64,000 bases of DNA, taken from positions 901,140 to 965,139 of the forward strand of contig SIJG01000038.1 of NCBI GenBank assembly GCA_023374025.1, read 5' to 3'. Shown here piece by piece: positions 31,392 to 42,450 of this stretch. A program made the translations under genes and the position numbers. Below the pieces are notes generated by a model that saw nothing but the letters and a program-made list of their open reading frames with translations, did no database searches and was not told the origin of the DNA. Origin of the DNA: Heterodera schachtii (lineage: Eukaryota > Nematoda > Chromadorea > Rhabditida > Heteroderidae). Position 1 is the stretch's first letter. Each line of letters begins with the position of its first letter.

Positions 31392-31446
31392 TTCCATTTG
31401 ATGGTTTTTTATATAACGCCCTTTTTGATGGTTTTTATATAACGAT
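31392..31446. mobile_element. Solitary right end of a GGTGC-type TIR element
   Basis: Two modules GATGGTTTTTATATAACG separated by CCCTTTTT and closing in CAGCACC. This is the same layout as the right end of 20395-21296 (GCGGTTTTCGCGCAACG, CCCTTTTT, ...CTAGCACC). Every difference between the two module versions is a transition (C to T or G to A). No left end was found within about 1 kb. Confidence 0.55.
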
Positions 31447-31689
31447 CAGCACCATAGATTTCCCTCATTTTTTCCAAAATCAATCAATATAAACGACAGG
31501 GCAAAAGCCATTTTTTAGGAAAAAACACCAAAAAAGGCACCATATCACTAAAACAAATCATTGGGGTTTTTTAGAATCAAGTAGCAAACACACGTTTTTT
31601 GGTTTGCCTTTTTTAATCATTTTTCTAACATATACACCATTCAATAGAGGTTTCAATAGCTCTACAGTTTTACTCAGAGAGATTTTTCG

Positions 31690-32125
31690 CTTTTTCTATT
31701 AATAGAAATAGTTTTTTGTTTTTTTGGAAAAAAAAATTAAAGAATTCAAAAAAAAAACCGAAAAATCGAAATAAACCGAAAAATTTTCTTCGGTTTTTTC
31801 GATTTCGGTTTTTTTCGGTTTTTTAACCGAAACCGTTCGACCGAGAATTTTTTGTTTTTCGGTTTTTTCGGTTCGGTTTTTTTTTCGTTTTTTAACCGAA
31901 ACCGTTCGACCGAAACCCTCTTGTCCGGTCTCTAATTAATAGAAATAGTTTATTGCTTTTTTGGAAAAAAAAAATTAAAGAATTCAAAAAAACCGAAAAA
32001 TCGAAATAAACCGAAAAATTTTCTTCGGTTTTTTCGATTTCGGTTTTTTTCGTTTTTTTAACCGAAACCGTTCGACCGAGAATTTTTTGAGTTTTTCGGT
32101 TTTTTTCGGTTTCGGTATCTTTTCT
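31690..32125. repeat. Tandem pair of CCGAAA/TTTCGG word arrays
   Basis: Two direct copies of a unit of about 240 bases begin ATTAATAGAAATAG (31697 and 31936). Each holds AACCGAAAAATCGAAATAAA, its inverted counterpart, and AACCGAAACCGTTCGACCGA. The first copy ends TCCGGTCTCTA, the complement of the TAGAGACCGGA terminus shared with other hAT-like elements in this window. Long minus-strand frames are word translations. Confidence 0.75.
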
Positions 32126-32138
32126 TAAAAAAATTGCC

Positions 32139-32232
32139 CAAAATTTGGTCATTTTCACACAAAGTCTGCTAACAAATAGCGTTAAAATTACAAAAAATTT
32201 CCGGCAGCACCTATCGGCATCGCCGGCCGCAA
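32139..32232. repeat. Member of the dispersed TAACAAAT repeat family
   Basis: CTGCTAACAAATAGCGTTAAA, then ACAAAAAATTTCCGGCAGCA and CCTATCGGCATCGCCGGC. It matches the complement of 45150-45210 and the unit at 19996-20131. It follows the CCGAAA array directly. Confidence 0.6.
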
Positions 32233-32239
32233 CGTTAAT

Positions 32240-33200
32240 GAAAAAAATATATAATATTTAATAAATCATGTCAAAAATCTGTTCTTCTAGCACAAAATTT
32301 TAGCTTAAAAAATAAAAATTTCACTAGTAAAATAAATCAAATAAAATTTTTACTATTTATCATCTGAATCTTTCATATAACAAAATCAGCATTCTTGTAA
32401 TCAAGTCTTTCGTCAACACGAGAAATGGGAAAAAATAAAGCATACAAAACAGAAAACATTTACATGTGACAAACAAATAATTATAAAAAGCATTTTTAAA
32501 TGTAAAAATATATATTTTTATATAAAAAATATGGTATTGAATAAATGAGATTTATTAAATCAAATATTTTTAGTATTCTAAAAAGAATTATTAATTAATG
32601 TCAAATTAAAGGGAACAAAGGACAAGTAATAAGTGTATAATTAAATATTTGAAGGTTGAAATAAATAATATTTAAATATCACATTAAAGACATTATGATT
32701 CATTTATATAAGCCATAATTAAATGATATCACATTTAATCTGTCTAGTTTCAGGATTATTATTATTAAAGAAGAAAAGAAAATTTATATATACTCAATAA
32801 AAATATTTGCAAAGTAATAGTTGTAAAAGCATATAATTTTTTATAATGTAAATAAACAATAAACTTTAATATTTATAAAATAAAAAGACAATTTAAATGA
32901 AAAACTTTTATCTTATGACCTAGTCCAAAACCAAACTAACACTTTTACAAGCCAAAACGCAAGTTTAATAGTTTTTTTGAAAATTTAGAAAATTAGTCAA
33001 AAAAATTTTACAAGATAATTCAAAATGCCCTAAATTAATTGAGCTATTTAAAATGATTTCTCACAATAAAACATACATAAAAACCAATTTATCTGTGTTA
33101 TTTTATTAAATTTAATATTATAATTAAATTAATTAAAAATAAAAATAAAATAGATCTTAGTCATTATATATCGAATCTGATCAAGAAAAACCTAAAATAT
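32240..33200. other. AT-rich stretch, nothing seen
   Basis: No supported feature. Confidence 0.6.
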
Positions 33201-33276
33201 TCTAATTTTGCAAAAATATTCGCCAACTGAGAAAAATTTAAAACCAAATAATTTAAATAATCTTGAATTAAAATAT

Positions 33277-33817
33277 ATGGCTCGTCAATCACTAAAGAGA
33301 CAAGTCACATTTTCACAAGAGCTACAGAGGAATTCAATTGCCTTTTCATCGATCGGATTCTTTTTCAAATTTTCTTCGTTAAATTCAAATTTTGCCTTAA
33401 AAAGTGTAAAAAATCATGAAAATAAAAAAACTTAATAAAGATTAGTATATAAACTAAATGATTATTTCCCAACTAAATTCTTGTGATTTACAATTTTTGA
33501 ATCATTGTTTTTTAATTTTTTAAATATATGCTAATTTTCTAATTAATAATTAAATAAAAACTGTAATATTCAAAAAAAAATTGTTTTTATAAATACTAGA
33601 ACTAAAACTTAATCGAGGAAGCTAAAGAGTCAAAAATCATATCCATATAAAATAATACAAAACCAATAAAATAAAATTACTTAAGTGGTGGTTGAAGACT
33701 ACTATAAATCCAACGTTTTCCGCGAACAGTTCTTCAAGTAAATTAGTAAAAAAAAAATTTCCGTTATTAACTTCATAAATTTTTTACAGTGTTTCTGCGA
33801 ATTGCATTAAAATATAA
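33277..33817 (+). CDS. Putative three-exon gene
   Basis: Exon 1 (33277-33403) starts MARQSLKRQVTFSQELQRNS, passes a short hydrophobic run and reaches a donor AAAAA|GTGTAA in phase 1. The open frame extends upstream to 33208, so the start may lie earlier. Exon 2 (33686-33737) follows AAATTACTTAAG. Its junction codon reads ATG, then VVEDYYKSNVFREQFF, with a donor CAA|GTAAAT in phase 2. A 52-base intron ends TTTTTTACAG, and exon 3 (33790-33817) reads VSANCIKI and TAA. All phases agree, and the exon 2 codons are C-ending, unlike the flanks. About 67 residues, unrecognised. The exon 2-3 junction is the best supported part. Confidence 0.45.
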
Positions 33818-33911
33818 TCAGATAAAAAATTTATAATTCATTTGCTGAAATAACATAAATGAAAAGATCAAATTTATTGCAACTTAGCAAAAAATAAGAA
33901 TTTCTTAAAGA

Positions 33912-34073
33912 AACCAAATAAATATTATAATAACAACTTTAAAAACAACTAAACATAGAGCGGCGCAATGTAAGCCCACTTCGTTCATCATTCGGACAAA
34001 ATTTTTGGGAAAATATGGTTGTAAACACGACCCGGAAAGAAAACCTGGGACCCATTTATATTTTTCTAAATAA
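33912..34073 (+). CDS. Candidate exon, two overlapping open frames
   Basis: One frame reads RTKFLGKYGCKHDPERKPGT to a TAA at 34071. Another stays open longer with RRNVSPLRSSFGQNFWENMV. A donor CGCAAT|GTAAGC lies at 33979. The GC-balanced core suggests coding sequence, but frame and extent are unresolved. Confidence 0.25.
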   Translation, partial: NQINIIITTLKTTKHRAAQCKPTSFIIRTKFLGKYGCKHDPERKPGTHLYFSK

Positions 34074-34998
34074 AATAATTTATTTGAATTTATATGAAAT
34101 AAACATTAAATATTTCAATTGATATAATGATCAATTAAAAATTGTTTGAAAATAATTTTAATAAATAATGAATTCATAAAAATGAGACAGAAATATGTTA
34201 TTATGATAATATAAACAAAAAAGACAAATTAAATATCTCTTTTCTCAAACTATTTTTATACGCATAATATAAAACACAAATTAATTTGTTTTACAATCCT
34301 AGGGGGAAAACTCCTCTGGAAAAATGATAGGTTCATTAGTAAATATTAGTCAAATTATTCCAATTTTAATAAGTATAAACGTATAGGTAAGAAATAAAAA
34401 ATATGAACTTAGAGAATAGATAACGCAGTCAAACAATTAATATTTGCAATATTTCTCAAAAAACAAAATACATATAAACCAAAAATAATTTATTTGAATT
34501 CCATATTGAATAACATTGAAATATCGCTTCCATTGATGAAAATTAAAAGCAATAAAAGGCGAAAACGTCGACATTTTATGAGAATACAATCCTTTAATTT
34601 CTATTAAGTTAATTAAGTTAGGACAATTTACGAAATAATTTATAAATAAAAACAAATAAAAAAGAATTTAAGACGAAGACTAAATGTAATTCATCGAAAT
34701 ATTATTAAATTTGTATTAACCACTAAATCCTTCTACAGACAAACCGTTGTTTCTAAACGTAAACAATACCGAGGATAATGAATAAGAAATTTTTAATTTT
34801 AATCAAATTAAAGAAATAATAAACTCCTTAATATGAATTTTCACGGGGAGGAAGAAAGGATAATTTAAAAGTTATATTTAAAGTTTATACAAAAAGGATT
34901 AAAAAAATTAAACTTTAAAAATTCTTTTAATTTTATATTATTATATGTTGATATTTGTCTCTTAAAAGTATTCATATGCGACAAGTTTCGAAGTTGCC

Positions 34999-35250
34999 GT
35001 GGAAGTGATGTCGCACACCTTATATAATTTAGTCCTCTTGCCCGAACGTCAGGAGAAGAGAAATGTTTTGTCCAGGGTCGTAATTGCCGCGCTTATTAGA
35101 AAAAAATTTGTAAAATTTTTTTTAATAATTAATATTTGCAACGAAATATTCGGTTGCCTCACGGTGCGGAATTGTTATACTCGAACTAATTTACTAGAAA
35201 TGATGGATTTTATTAAATACTTGCTTTTTTCCAAAATTAGTACTTTTTAA
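34999..35250 (+). CDS. Putative protein-coding frame, up to 83 codons
   Basis: From an ATG at 35008 the frame reads MSHTLYNLVLLPERQEKRNV, then SRVVIAALIRKKF, an AT-rich hydrophobic middle, and CLTVRNCYTRTNLLEMMDF to a TAA at 35248. The AT-rich middle begins at a donor-like TTT|GTAAAA, and an acceptor-like TTTACTAG lies downstream, so the middle may be an intron. Upstream codons remain open in a second frame. No family is recognised. The stop codon falls in the target site of the element at 35252. Confidence 0.4.
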   Translation: MEVMSHTLYNLVLLPERQEKRNVLSRVVIAALIRKKFVKFFLIINICNEIFGCLTVRNCYTRTNLLEMMDFIKYLLFSKISTF

Positions 35251-35251
35251 T

Positions 35252-35544
35252 CGTGGTGGTGCATTTCGTAAAACCGCCATTGGTTCAAAAATAAAATTTG
35301 CAATTTATAAAAATGCATAACTTGGCTCAAATTTAACCAATTAGGATTCGAGTATAAATTAATTTTGGCTGAATTGCATTTTATAGAATTAAAAGATAGC
35401 CAAATTACGAATTTTATAATTACAAATTTTGTTTTTGAATCAATTGGCGGTTTTACGAAACGCGCATGGATGAAGGCTTTAACAAAATACCCATTTGGCG
35501 GTTTTATGAAACAAGCTGGCGGTTTTACGAAATTCACTAGCACC
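35252..35544. mobile_element. 293-bp TIR element with iterated GGCGGTTTTACGAAA
   Basis: Left end CGTGGTGGTGCATTTCGTAA, right end complementary and closing in CACTAGCACC. A nine-base duplication CTTTTTAAT lies at 35243-35251 and 35545-35553. GGCGGTTTTACGAAA or a close variant occurs three times at the right and once, inverted, at the left. The inner arms (GGTTCAAAAATAAAATTTGC and complement) complete a near-palindrome. Same GGTGC-type end as 20395-21296. No transposase is present. Confidence 0.85.
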
Positions 35545-35599
35545 CTTTTTAATTTGTACATAATAAAAAAAAAAGTTTTATCACATTTTATTTTTATAG

Positions 35600-35711
35600 C
35601 TTTGTTTTTGCACGTATATTCATTGCATATGTCAGTTTACAGTCAAGCTGGATGGGTTTTCAAGCTCATCTCAGAACTATAGTCGGTTCAAGCAGCAATT
35701 TTATTGAAATT
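35600..35711 (+). CDS. Candidate exon right of the element
   Basis: Acceptor TTTTATTTTTATAG ends at 35599. Three frames are open; one includes MSVYSQAGWVFKLISEL to a TAG at 35680, another QNYSRFKQQFY. It may belong to the gene at 34999 with the transposon lying in the intron. Frame unresolved. Confidence 0.25.
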
Positions 35712-35714
35712 TTA

Positions 35715-36070
35715 TTTTTTTAGTATATTTTTGATTTTTTATAAAATTCAAATGCATATAAAACAAAAGTTTTTATAATTAAATTTGTTTTTATACAATA
35801 GCTTATACAGAAACATTTATTTTGATCCTAATAAATATATTAAACACCAATGTGCCTTATTTAGAGGAATGAAACAATAATTAACATAAAACAACATAAA
35901 ATATAATATCATCCTAAGATTATATAAATAAATTATACGCTTAAGTCATACTTACATTTAGCTAAATGAATATATGTCAAATGAAAAAGTGTTAACAAAA
36001 AATTATTATAATCGAAAACTAATAACAAACAAAAAAATAAAATAAATAAAAACATTTAAATTTTTAAATC
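35715..36070. other. AT-rich stretch, nothing seen
   Basis: No supported feature. Confidence 0.6.
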
Positions 36071-36076
36071 TAACTG

Positions 36077-36190
36077 ATGGCGAATATTAATCGGCTAACG
36101 AACGTTAATTTCTATCCGAAAATTCGCAACCTCCGCATGAATGAATATTGCCGATTAATGAATATAAGGGCAGTTATATTAAGAATATAA
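36077..36190 (+). CDS. Small ORF, 37 residues
   Basis: ATG-initiated: MANINRLTNVNFYPKIRNLR, then MNEYCRLMNIRAVILRI and TAA. Basic and evenly composed. The DNA contains a partial palindrome (AATCGGCTAA / GCCGATTA), so it may instead be an old element arm. Unrecognised. Confidence 0.3.
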   Translation: MANINRLTNVNFYPKIRNLRMNEYCRLMNIRAVILRI

Positions 36191-36199
36191 CTAATGAAC

Positions 36200-37660
36200 T
36201 TAATTAAACTTTTAAAACAAAGAACAAATTCTACTTCGTCGATATGGTTAGAAACAATTAAAAAGATAATCGACAATTAGAAAAAAATTGAAATGAAGTA
36301 TATATTAAAAGGATTGAAATTGAAAACAAATTACTCTTAACTATTTAATGTATTTAAAATAAAAGTATAAAAAATACATTAGCACTGGTGTTTCTATTGC
36401 TCGCATTTCTCCTTACGTATTTCTGCCATTTAAATTTGAAATATCGAGTTGCCAAAACTTATAGAAAATTTATTGTTGAAAATTTTCATTTATTTGTCAA
36501 AGTCAATTTTTTTTTGAAATAAACAAATAAAAAATTCTTCGTTGAGAAATTTTTAGTAATGATTTCATTATATTTGAAATTCTTTAGCAAAGAGTTTAAT
36601 AATTATTTGTTTCTGTTCAAGTATTTTTATTAATCAGATAGCTTAAATGTACAAATTAATGAAATTAAATTCATTACTCGCAAAATTACACCATCATAAA
36701 AGTTTAAAAGGATATTGAGCCGAAATGAACTAATATTATAAGCGAAACAAAATATAAATCATTTCTATCGCTTAAAATATAAAAATCAAATAGTAAATAT
36801 TTTAATCTATCCAAGAAATTATTAAAACATAAAAATAATTAACTTAAACTATAAAACATTAATAAAAATGTTTTAATGGGTTATAAGGAAATATTTTATA
36901 ATATAAATATCAAATAGTTTTCATATAATAAATATTAATCACAGTGACGCCTATCGATATATTATAGGGAATTAAAGAAAGTCATAAAAAACAGAAATAC
37001 TCTTGCGCTCGCAAGATATCCGGTATATTGAATATATATTGAATACAAAATAAATAATATTCAGCAAGATGAAAATAAATCCATATATTTACCACCCATT
37101 TATAAAATGATTAAAGAAAAATACTTAATTATATTTGTATTCAAAATTATTTATGAAAAGTGTAAGTTGCATCAGTAAAACAATGTTTATTTTATTTTCA
37201 ATAATTATTTAAAATTAATAAATATTTTTAATATACCTGGTAAAATTATTTTTTTTTTGCATGATAATGCTTGGAATATATTTTATATTTTTTTCTATTT
37301 CTCTTGATTATATTAAATGTAACCAATCGTCACTAACATTTGTTTTTCATTAAAAATTAAAAAAAGTCAGTTATTTATTCGGGGTGTCTTCGTTGACAAT
37401 TGAGTTACAAATGAGTGTGATCGCCAATCCATTTTTTAATTATTAAATTTCGTCGGTCAATGTTGTTACGAACCTGCTGCATACACCATAATGATAAAAT
37501 TTAAAAATATTCTAAAACTATAGATAAATAAAATAATTTTAGGATAAAATTTCCCATATACTGATTACGAAAAAAATCAGGGTTAAAATAAAAAATATAT
37601 TAAAAAGCTATATTTTATTTTAATTAATATAAAATATAATTTTATAATTAATTATGTCCT
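36200..37660. other. AT-rich stretch with weak coding-like islands
   Basis: Islands near 36385-36480 (STGVSIARISPYVFLPFKFE) and 37372-37445 (SSLTIELQMSVIANPFF) read as protein in one frame, without assigned splice sites. Otherwise nothing. Confidence 0.3.
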
Positions 37661-37664
37661 AATA

Positions 37665-38104
37665 TGTCCTAAAAAGTCTCGTTACTTTAATTTTCTAAAC
37701 CATAGATATTTCATATTTTTCTTTTTACAATTACGCCAGCTAAATTTGTAAAAAGTCAGACAATATTTTTTATATTAAACTAAGTAGTGTGCCGTCAGTT
37801 CTGAACGCATCTAACCTCTAAGTTACAAATAAAACATTAAATATTCTGTCACCATAAATTTATGCAATTATTTTAATGCTCATTTTCTTTTCACGGGTAG
37901 AATTGCACAAGTCTATGCCTTTGTTTTTGTTATAATGTTCACCGCGAATCTTTCGCATGTAATACAAATCTATGGCGATTTCCAACAATTATCCCTACGC
38001 AATTAAATCCTTTCATTCTTCTTCTGTCCTAAAAAGTCTCGTTACTTTAATTTTGTAGACCGTAGATATTTCGTATTTTTCTTTTTACAATTACGCCAGC
38101 TAAA
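37665..38104. repeat. 80-bp direct repeats, 360 bases apart
   Basis: TGTCCTAAAAAGTCTCGTTA and the following 60 bases at 37665-37744 recur at 38025-38104 with about five substitutions. On the minus strand each encodes SWRNCKKKNxKYL before a stop; the differences change residues. They enclose the frame at 37833-38006. This looks like a small segmental duplication of an exon-like piece. Confidence 0.85.
37833..38006 (+). CDS. Candidate coding frame, 57 residues, membrane segment
   Basis: Open from a TAA at 37830 to a TAA at 38004. It reads NAHFLFTGRIAQVYAFVFVI and MFTANLSHVIQIYGDFQQLS. It predicts a transmembrane helix followed by a polar segment, as in multi-pass receptors, but I cannot assign a family. 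There is no early ATG, so it would be an internal exon. A minus-strand ORF (MKGFNCVGIIVGNRHRF) overlaps it. Confidence 0.3.
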   Translation, partial: NIKYSVTINLCNYFNAHFLFTGRIAQVYAFVFVIMFTANLSHVIQIYGDFQQLSLRN

Positions 38105-38109
38105 ATAGC

Positions 38110-39290
38110 TATATCTTTCTTTAGTTCTGTGATTTTATATCGTGATTAATGTTGAGAATAACTTTTGCAATAAGAAAAAATATTTTTAGCTTTTTTGATT
38201 AATAAAGGTAAATATTTTTGTGTTCTTAATTATTTATTTAATAATAATTTTATTAAATAAATGTAAATATACAATAACACCAATATGCATTGTGATCGAT
38301 TTTATAATACTTTATAATGTTTTAATAATTAAAAATTAGCAAAAACAATATTTTGAATTATTTATTTTCTTTTTATATTATGATGTATTTTATTTTAAAT
38401 GATTTTAACAACAGGTCGTCGAGTAACCATCAATTAGAGCTCACGATTTATACATTTTGCATATAACATTTTTTCTTTAAATTAAACAATCCTTAAATTT
38501 CAAGAATGCATTTTTCTTCTAACAAATAAATGTAATTTACAAAACGACCCGTGTTTTCTGTGATTATTGGAGACTTGACCGCCGATTATCATTAAAATAT
38601 GATTTTATCATAATATTGTTTATAAAATTAAGTATTTTATAATTAGCTTCTTTATTTTATTTATTATGTGTTTTTTTGTGTGACAAAGTTTTAGATATAT
38701 TGTTTTTGGCTTCCCTGCAAAATTCAACCAAGATAAGTCGGATTATTGTTTTACTTTAAATTGAAAATATATTTTTAAATAATATTCTATGTATTTATTT
38801 ATTTATTTTGGTTATGCCATAAATTATTTCTATCTCTGTTATTAGCTGGTTTTCTTTAGAAACTGGCCTGGTTTTTTCTTCAAATAATATTGGATATTTT
38901 GATAAATTAAAATTAAGACATTAGATCACTTAAATTTTATTTTTAAGTTTTTTACAATCGAGTTTTTGCTCCAAACATTTGATTTACTTGGATCGCTTAT
39001 AATTCAGTTTTTAATAACGTTCTTATGTTTAAATTTAATTTTGAAACATTAATACTTAGAAAGAAATAAAATAATTAAATAAAGCTCGGTTGCATATCGC
39101 TTATTTTTCTGTAACTATTATTTTTTATTACAATAAATCTATGTTTATTATTTATTTATTTATTTTTCTTTAGATAATAAATAATTTAGATCAAATTAAG
39201 CTATTACGTAAAAATTTTTTAATTTATTTAGATGTTACAATTAGTTCGCAAGCTTTATTATTCCAATTTTTTATATTTAATTGTTAAACA
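38110..39290. other. AT-rich stretch
   Basis: Only a short frame at 38535-38595 (KRPVFSVIIGDLTADYH then TAA) stands out. Confidence 0.35.
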
Positions 39291-39296
39291 AAATGT

Positions 39297-40352
39297 TTAA
39301 AATCGATAGCTTTTTTGTTTGCAATACTTATAAATTTTATTCATACAGTAAAGTTGGGTAATAAACTGTTGCGCTTTATCTCGACATTCATGTGCATCAA
39401 AAATTTGTTTCGATTGGTCGGAATTTGGTGAATTTGGCAATTCCTTTTTGTAAACCTGAATAGAAAAAATAAAAAAATATTATTAATTAATAAAATAAAT
39501 GAACATTGATTGATTTATTTTTGTAAATTATTTGAGAATTGTTTATGTCCTCATTTATTATTTTATGAAAGTTTTTTTTATTGAAAATTGTTATTTCTAT
39601 ACTGATTTAATTTGAGTTCACATAAATTTTAACAAAAAGATATTTTGTTAAATTCAAATTATGAGTTATTATATAAAATAAATTTAATAAATATTTATTA
39701 CAGGTTTTTTTGTCGGTTATCTTCTGTCTAAAAAATTGTTTCTTAATACTTATTAAACAGTTTATTTATTTTCTTTTCCGTAAATTATAAAAATTTTCAC
39801 CAAAAACAATTAAATTCTTTGTTATAATTAAAGAGTTTGTTATTTTCTATCATGGCTTTCTAGGTGGGACATCGTCAAAGTTTAAATTATTATAGCATTT
39901 TATATCTATTTTATTAATTAATTGACCAGGGCCGGTGTTTACAAATAAAATATTTTTCCAAATCTCTAATTTTAAGTTTTGTGCTTTAAAATTATATATA
40001 TATACATTACTTCATTAATATTTATTGTTATTTTTTTTTCTCTAATTTTTATATAAATTTTTTAATAACTTTTTTCATTATTATAGTGCCGGTTGATAAA
40101 TTGAAATGAAACTTGATAATTTTCATTAAATTTAATAATTTTTGAAAAAGGTTCAAGAATAAAATAATATCTTTGAAGGTTACTAAAAAATTTATATAAA
40201 AATGTTAGAGAAAAATAAATAAATATTAATGAAGTATTTATTATATAAAGAAAAGATAGAAAACAAATTTTACTTGAGACCGATCCGAACTTTCGCTTAT
40301 AAAAATTGGTTCATGACGCACTAAAAACCAGGCCAACACACTGCTTGCAACT
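39297..40352 (-). CDS. Last two exons of an unrecognised gene
   Basis: The upstream exon (40352-40274) encodes a hydrophobic helix then a polar segment, VASSVLAWFLVRHEPIFISE and SSDRSQ, ending at a donor TCTCAA|GTAAAA in phase 0. An intron of 818 bases ends in a textbook acceptor TTTTTCTATTCAG. The last exon (39455-39297) joins in phase 0: VYKKELPNSPNSDQSKQIFD, then AHECRDKAQQFITQLYCMNK, to a TAA at 39297. Phase agreement and the 53-codon last exon in AT-rich DNA are good evidence. The product would have a single transmembrane segment and a charged tail. The intron contains a dispersed repeat (39886-40008). The N-terminal exons were not found. Family unknown. Confidence 0.5.
39886..40008. repeat. 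Partial copy of a dispersed AT-rich repeat
   Basis: ATTATTATAGCATTTTATAT through CCAGGGCCGGTGTTTACAAA to a TATATATATACAT tail; matches 40631-40752 almost exactly. Confidence 0.9.
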
Positions 40353-40630
40353 CTCAATAACAAATTTAAATTATAATATTATTAAAAGTTTAAGGCCTAA
40401 TAACATGGCCCAGAGATTAATTTAGCAGCTACAAAAAATTTCACAATAGAACCTTGGGGTGGTCTAGCCACCCACAAAGTTGTTAACAGTTAAGTTTTTA
40501 TTTATTTTGAGACTTTAGTACATTAATATAAATATTAAAAATATTTATTTATTTAATTTTCTCTCAATAAAATCTATAAATTATTTTTTATTGTTACAAA
40601 TTTATAAAAAATTGTATTTAATTAATTGTC

Positions 40631-41100
40631 ATTATTATAGCATTTTATATCTATTTTATTAATTAATTGTCCAGGGCCGGTGTTTACAAATAAAATATTT
40701 TTCCAAATCTCTAATTTTAACTTTAGTGTTTTAAAATTATATATATATACATCAATTTATTTTTAAGTTCTTCATATTTACTCTTGATTTTTAAACAAAA
40801 TATTAGAATTGCTTATTTTCTGAACATTTAAAGATTATTGTAAATATTCTGATTATTAATCTTTTAAATTATCTTCTATTCATTCGATATTATTTCAATA
40901 TACCTTCTTTTATTAAATTTGCAAATTTGTATGCATTATCAAAATAATTTTTTTTTATCGCACTAAATTCATTTCCATCTCATGCACTGGAATTTTGTTC
41001 GTATAAACAACTCAATTTTTTAACCTTCGTAATATATTTTAAATAATACGAATTTAATTATGTTTATATTTAATGATATATGTACTGTTAGATGGAAATT
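40631..41100. repeat. Longest copy of the dispersed AT-rich repeat
   Basis: Its first 122 bases match 39886-40008 and the part from 40711 on matches 57081-57474, ending GTTAGATGGAAATT in both. There are no inverted ends and no coding frame. It may be a non-coding part (for example the 3' region) of a larger element, because the copy at 57081 abuts a LINE tail. Confidence 0.85.
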
Positions 41101-41104
41101 CCAA

Positions 41105-41880
41105 ATAAGTCTAATTTATAGTGGGTAATCTAAAAAATAAAATAAAAGTAGAACACAAATTGTCAAAAAACTTTTTTCACAGCTTAGCTTAATCATTCCA
41201 TTAAGGAACTTCAATAGATAATATTTCTTTTAGGTAAAATTGAATTTAATTAGTATTGTGTTTATGACATTATTGTGACGAATAAATATTTTAGTTTATT
41301 TATCTTTTATTAATGAATTTAAGTATAGTTCCTCATTTAATTAGTTTTTAAATTATTGAATATAAACAAGCTGACACTGTAATTTAAAATTTAGCCTAGT
41401 TTGCAATCATGCTGATCACCATGTGAATTGACCATTAATCACAAAGGAGATCCTCTTTATATTATAACTCTTTTCAATTTTTTTTGTGTGTTTTATGAGG
41501 CATTTCTTATTTAGGAAATATAAAATTTGTCAATATTATTAATAAAATTAATTCAGTAATTAATAAATTTTTTAAATAATATTAAATAGCATATTAAAAT
41601 TATTCTGTGTTTTTTCACGTTCTCAAATTTTTCAAAAATTGTTTATTCGTTAAAATTATCAAAACTTTCAAATTTAGTGGGTATAAAATCGTAAATTTTC
41701 TTCAAAAAGCAACCAAATAATGCAAAGTGTGACACGTAATTTTTAAAATCAAAAATATAGTTAATAAATAATAAATAAATTTTGAGACAGTTTTTTGAAA
41801 ATTTTTTTCATTTCTTAGAGGTATATTTTTAAAATTAGGGTCGATTCATTGGGGGTATATTTTTTGAAAAAAATTTAGGT
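41105..41880. other. AT-rich stretch, nothing firm
   Basis: No supported gene or element. Confidence 0.5.
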
Positions 41881-41886
41881 AGATTC

Positions 41887-42096
41887 TTAAGGGTGTATTT
41901 TGTTTTTATTGATTTTATTTTGGGAAAAACACCAAACAGTTGAAAAATGTTTTTTCAAATTTTTTAATGTTTTAATGAGATTTTTATCTCTATCAATTAT
42001 ATATACTATAGATGTAGAAAGAATTTTTTCCATATGAATATTATCAAAGTTAAATGAAAAAGTGGTTAAAAATGGTGCCTTGCACTCCTTGCACAA
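41887..42096 (-). CDS. Candidate ORF, 69 residues
   Basis: ATG-initiated: MCKECKAPFLTTFSFNFDNI, then HMEKILSTSIVYIIDRDKNL and a lysine-rich end. The CxxC near the start and mixed composition are suggestive. The flanks carry TTAGGGTC words that might be element ends, so it could be a transposase scrap. Unrecognised. Confidence 0.25.
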   Translation of the reverse strand: MCKECKAPFLTTFSFNFDNIHMEKILSTSIVYIIDRDKNLIKTLKNLKKHFSTVWCFSQNKINKNKIHP

Positions 42097-42099
42097 AAT

Positions 42100-42445
42100 T
42101 GAAGTTAGGGTCCATGATACTATTTATAATGTACTTACAAATTAGAACAGAATCAATATATTAAAGACAATTTAAAATTAAATAATAAAAAATACATACA
42201 ATTAATAAAAAAAAAATTCATTATAAAATTAATTAATTTATCAATGAAGAATAAAACAACACCAATTATAAGAATAAAGCTAATAAATACACGTTAATTG
42301 AATTAAACATAAAATTAAAAAACCAAGTAAAAAATTAAAGCTTCAACATTTTACATTAGCTATGCAAGCGCTTCAAAAAAAATATTTAGATAATATTCGG
42401 ACGCGATGTAATCAAACCAGTTAATAGCTGCATAAAAACCCTCTT
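42100..42445. other. AT-rich stretch, nothing seen
   Basis: No supported feature. Confidence 0.6.
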
Positions 42446-42450
42446 ATAAA

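Noticed and set aside
31892..32158. 88-codon minus-strand ORF over the CCGAAA words
   Set aside because: Word translation (KTEKNRKT-type); no domain, and it spans a repeat boundary.
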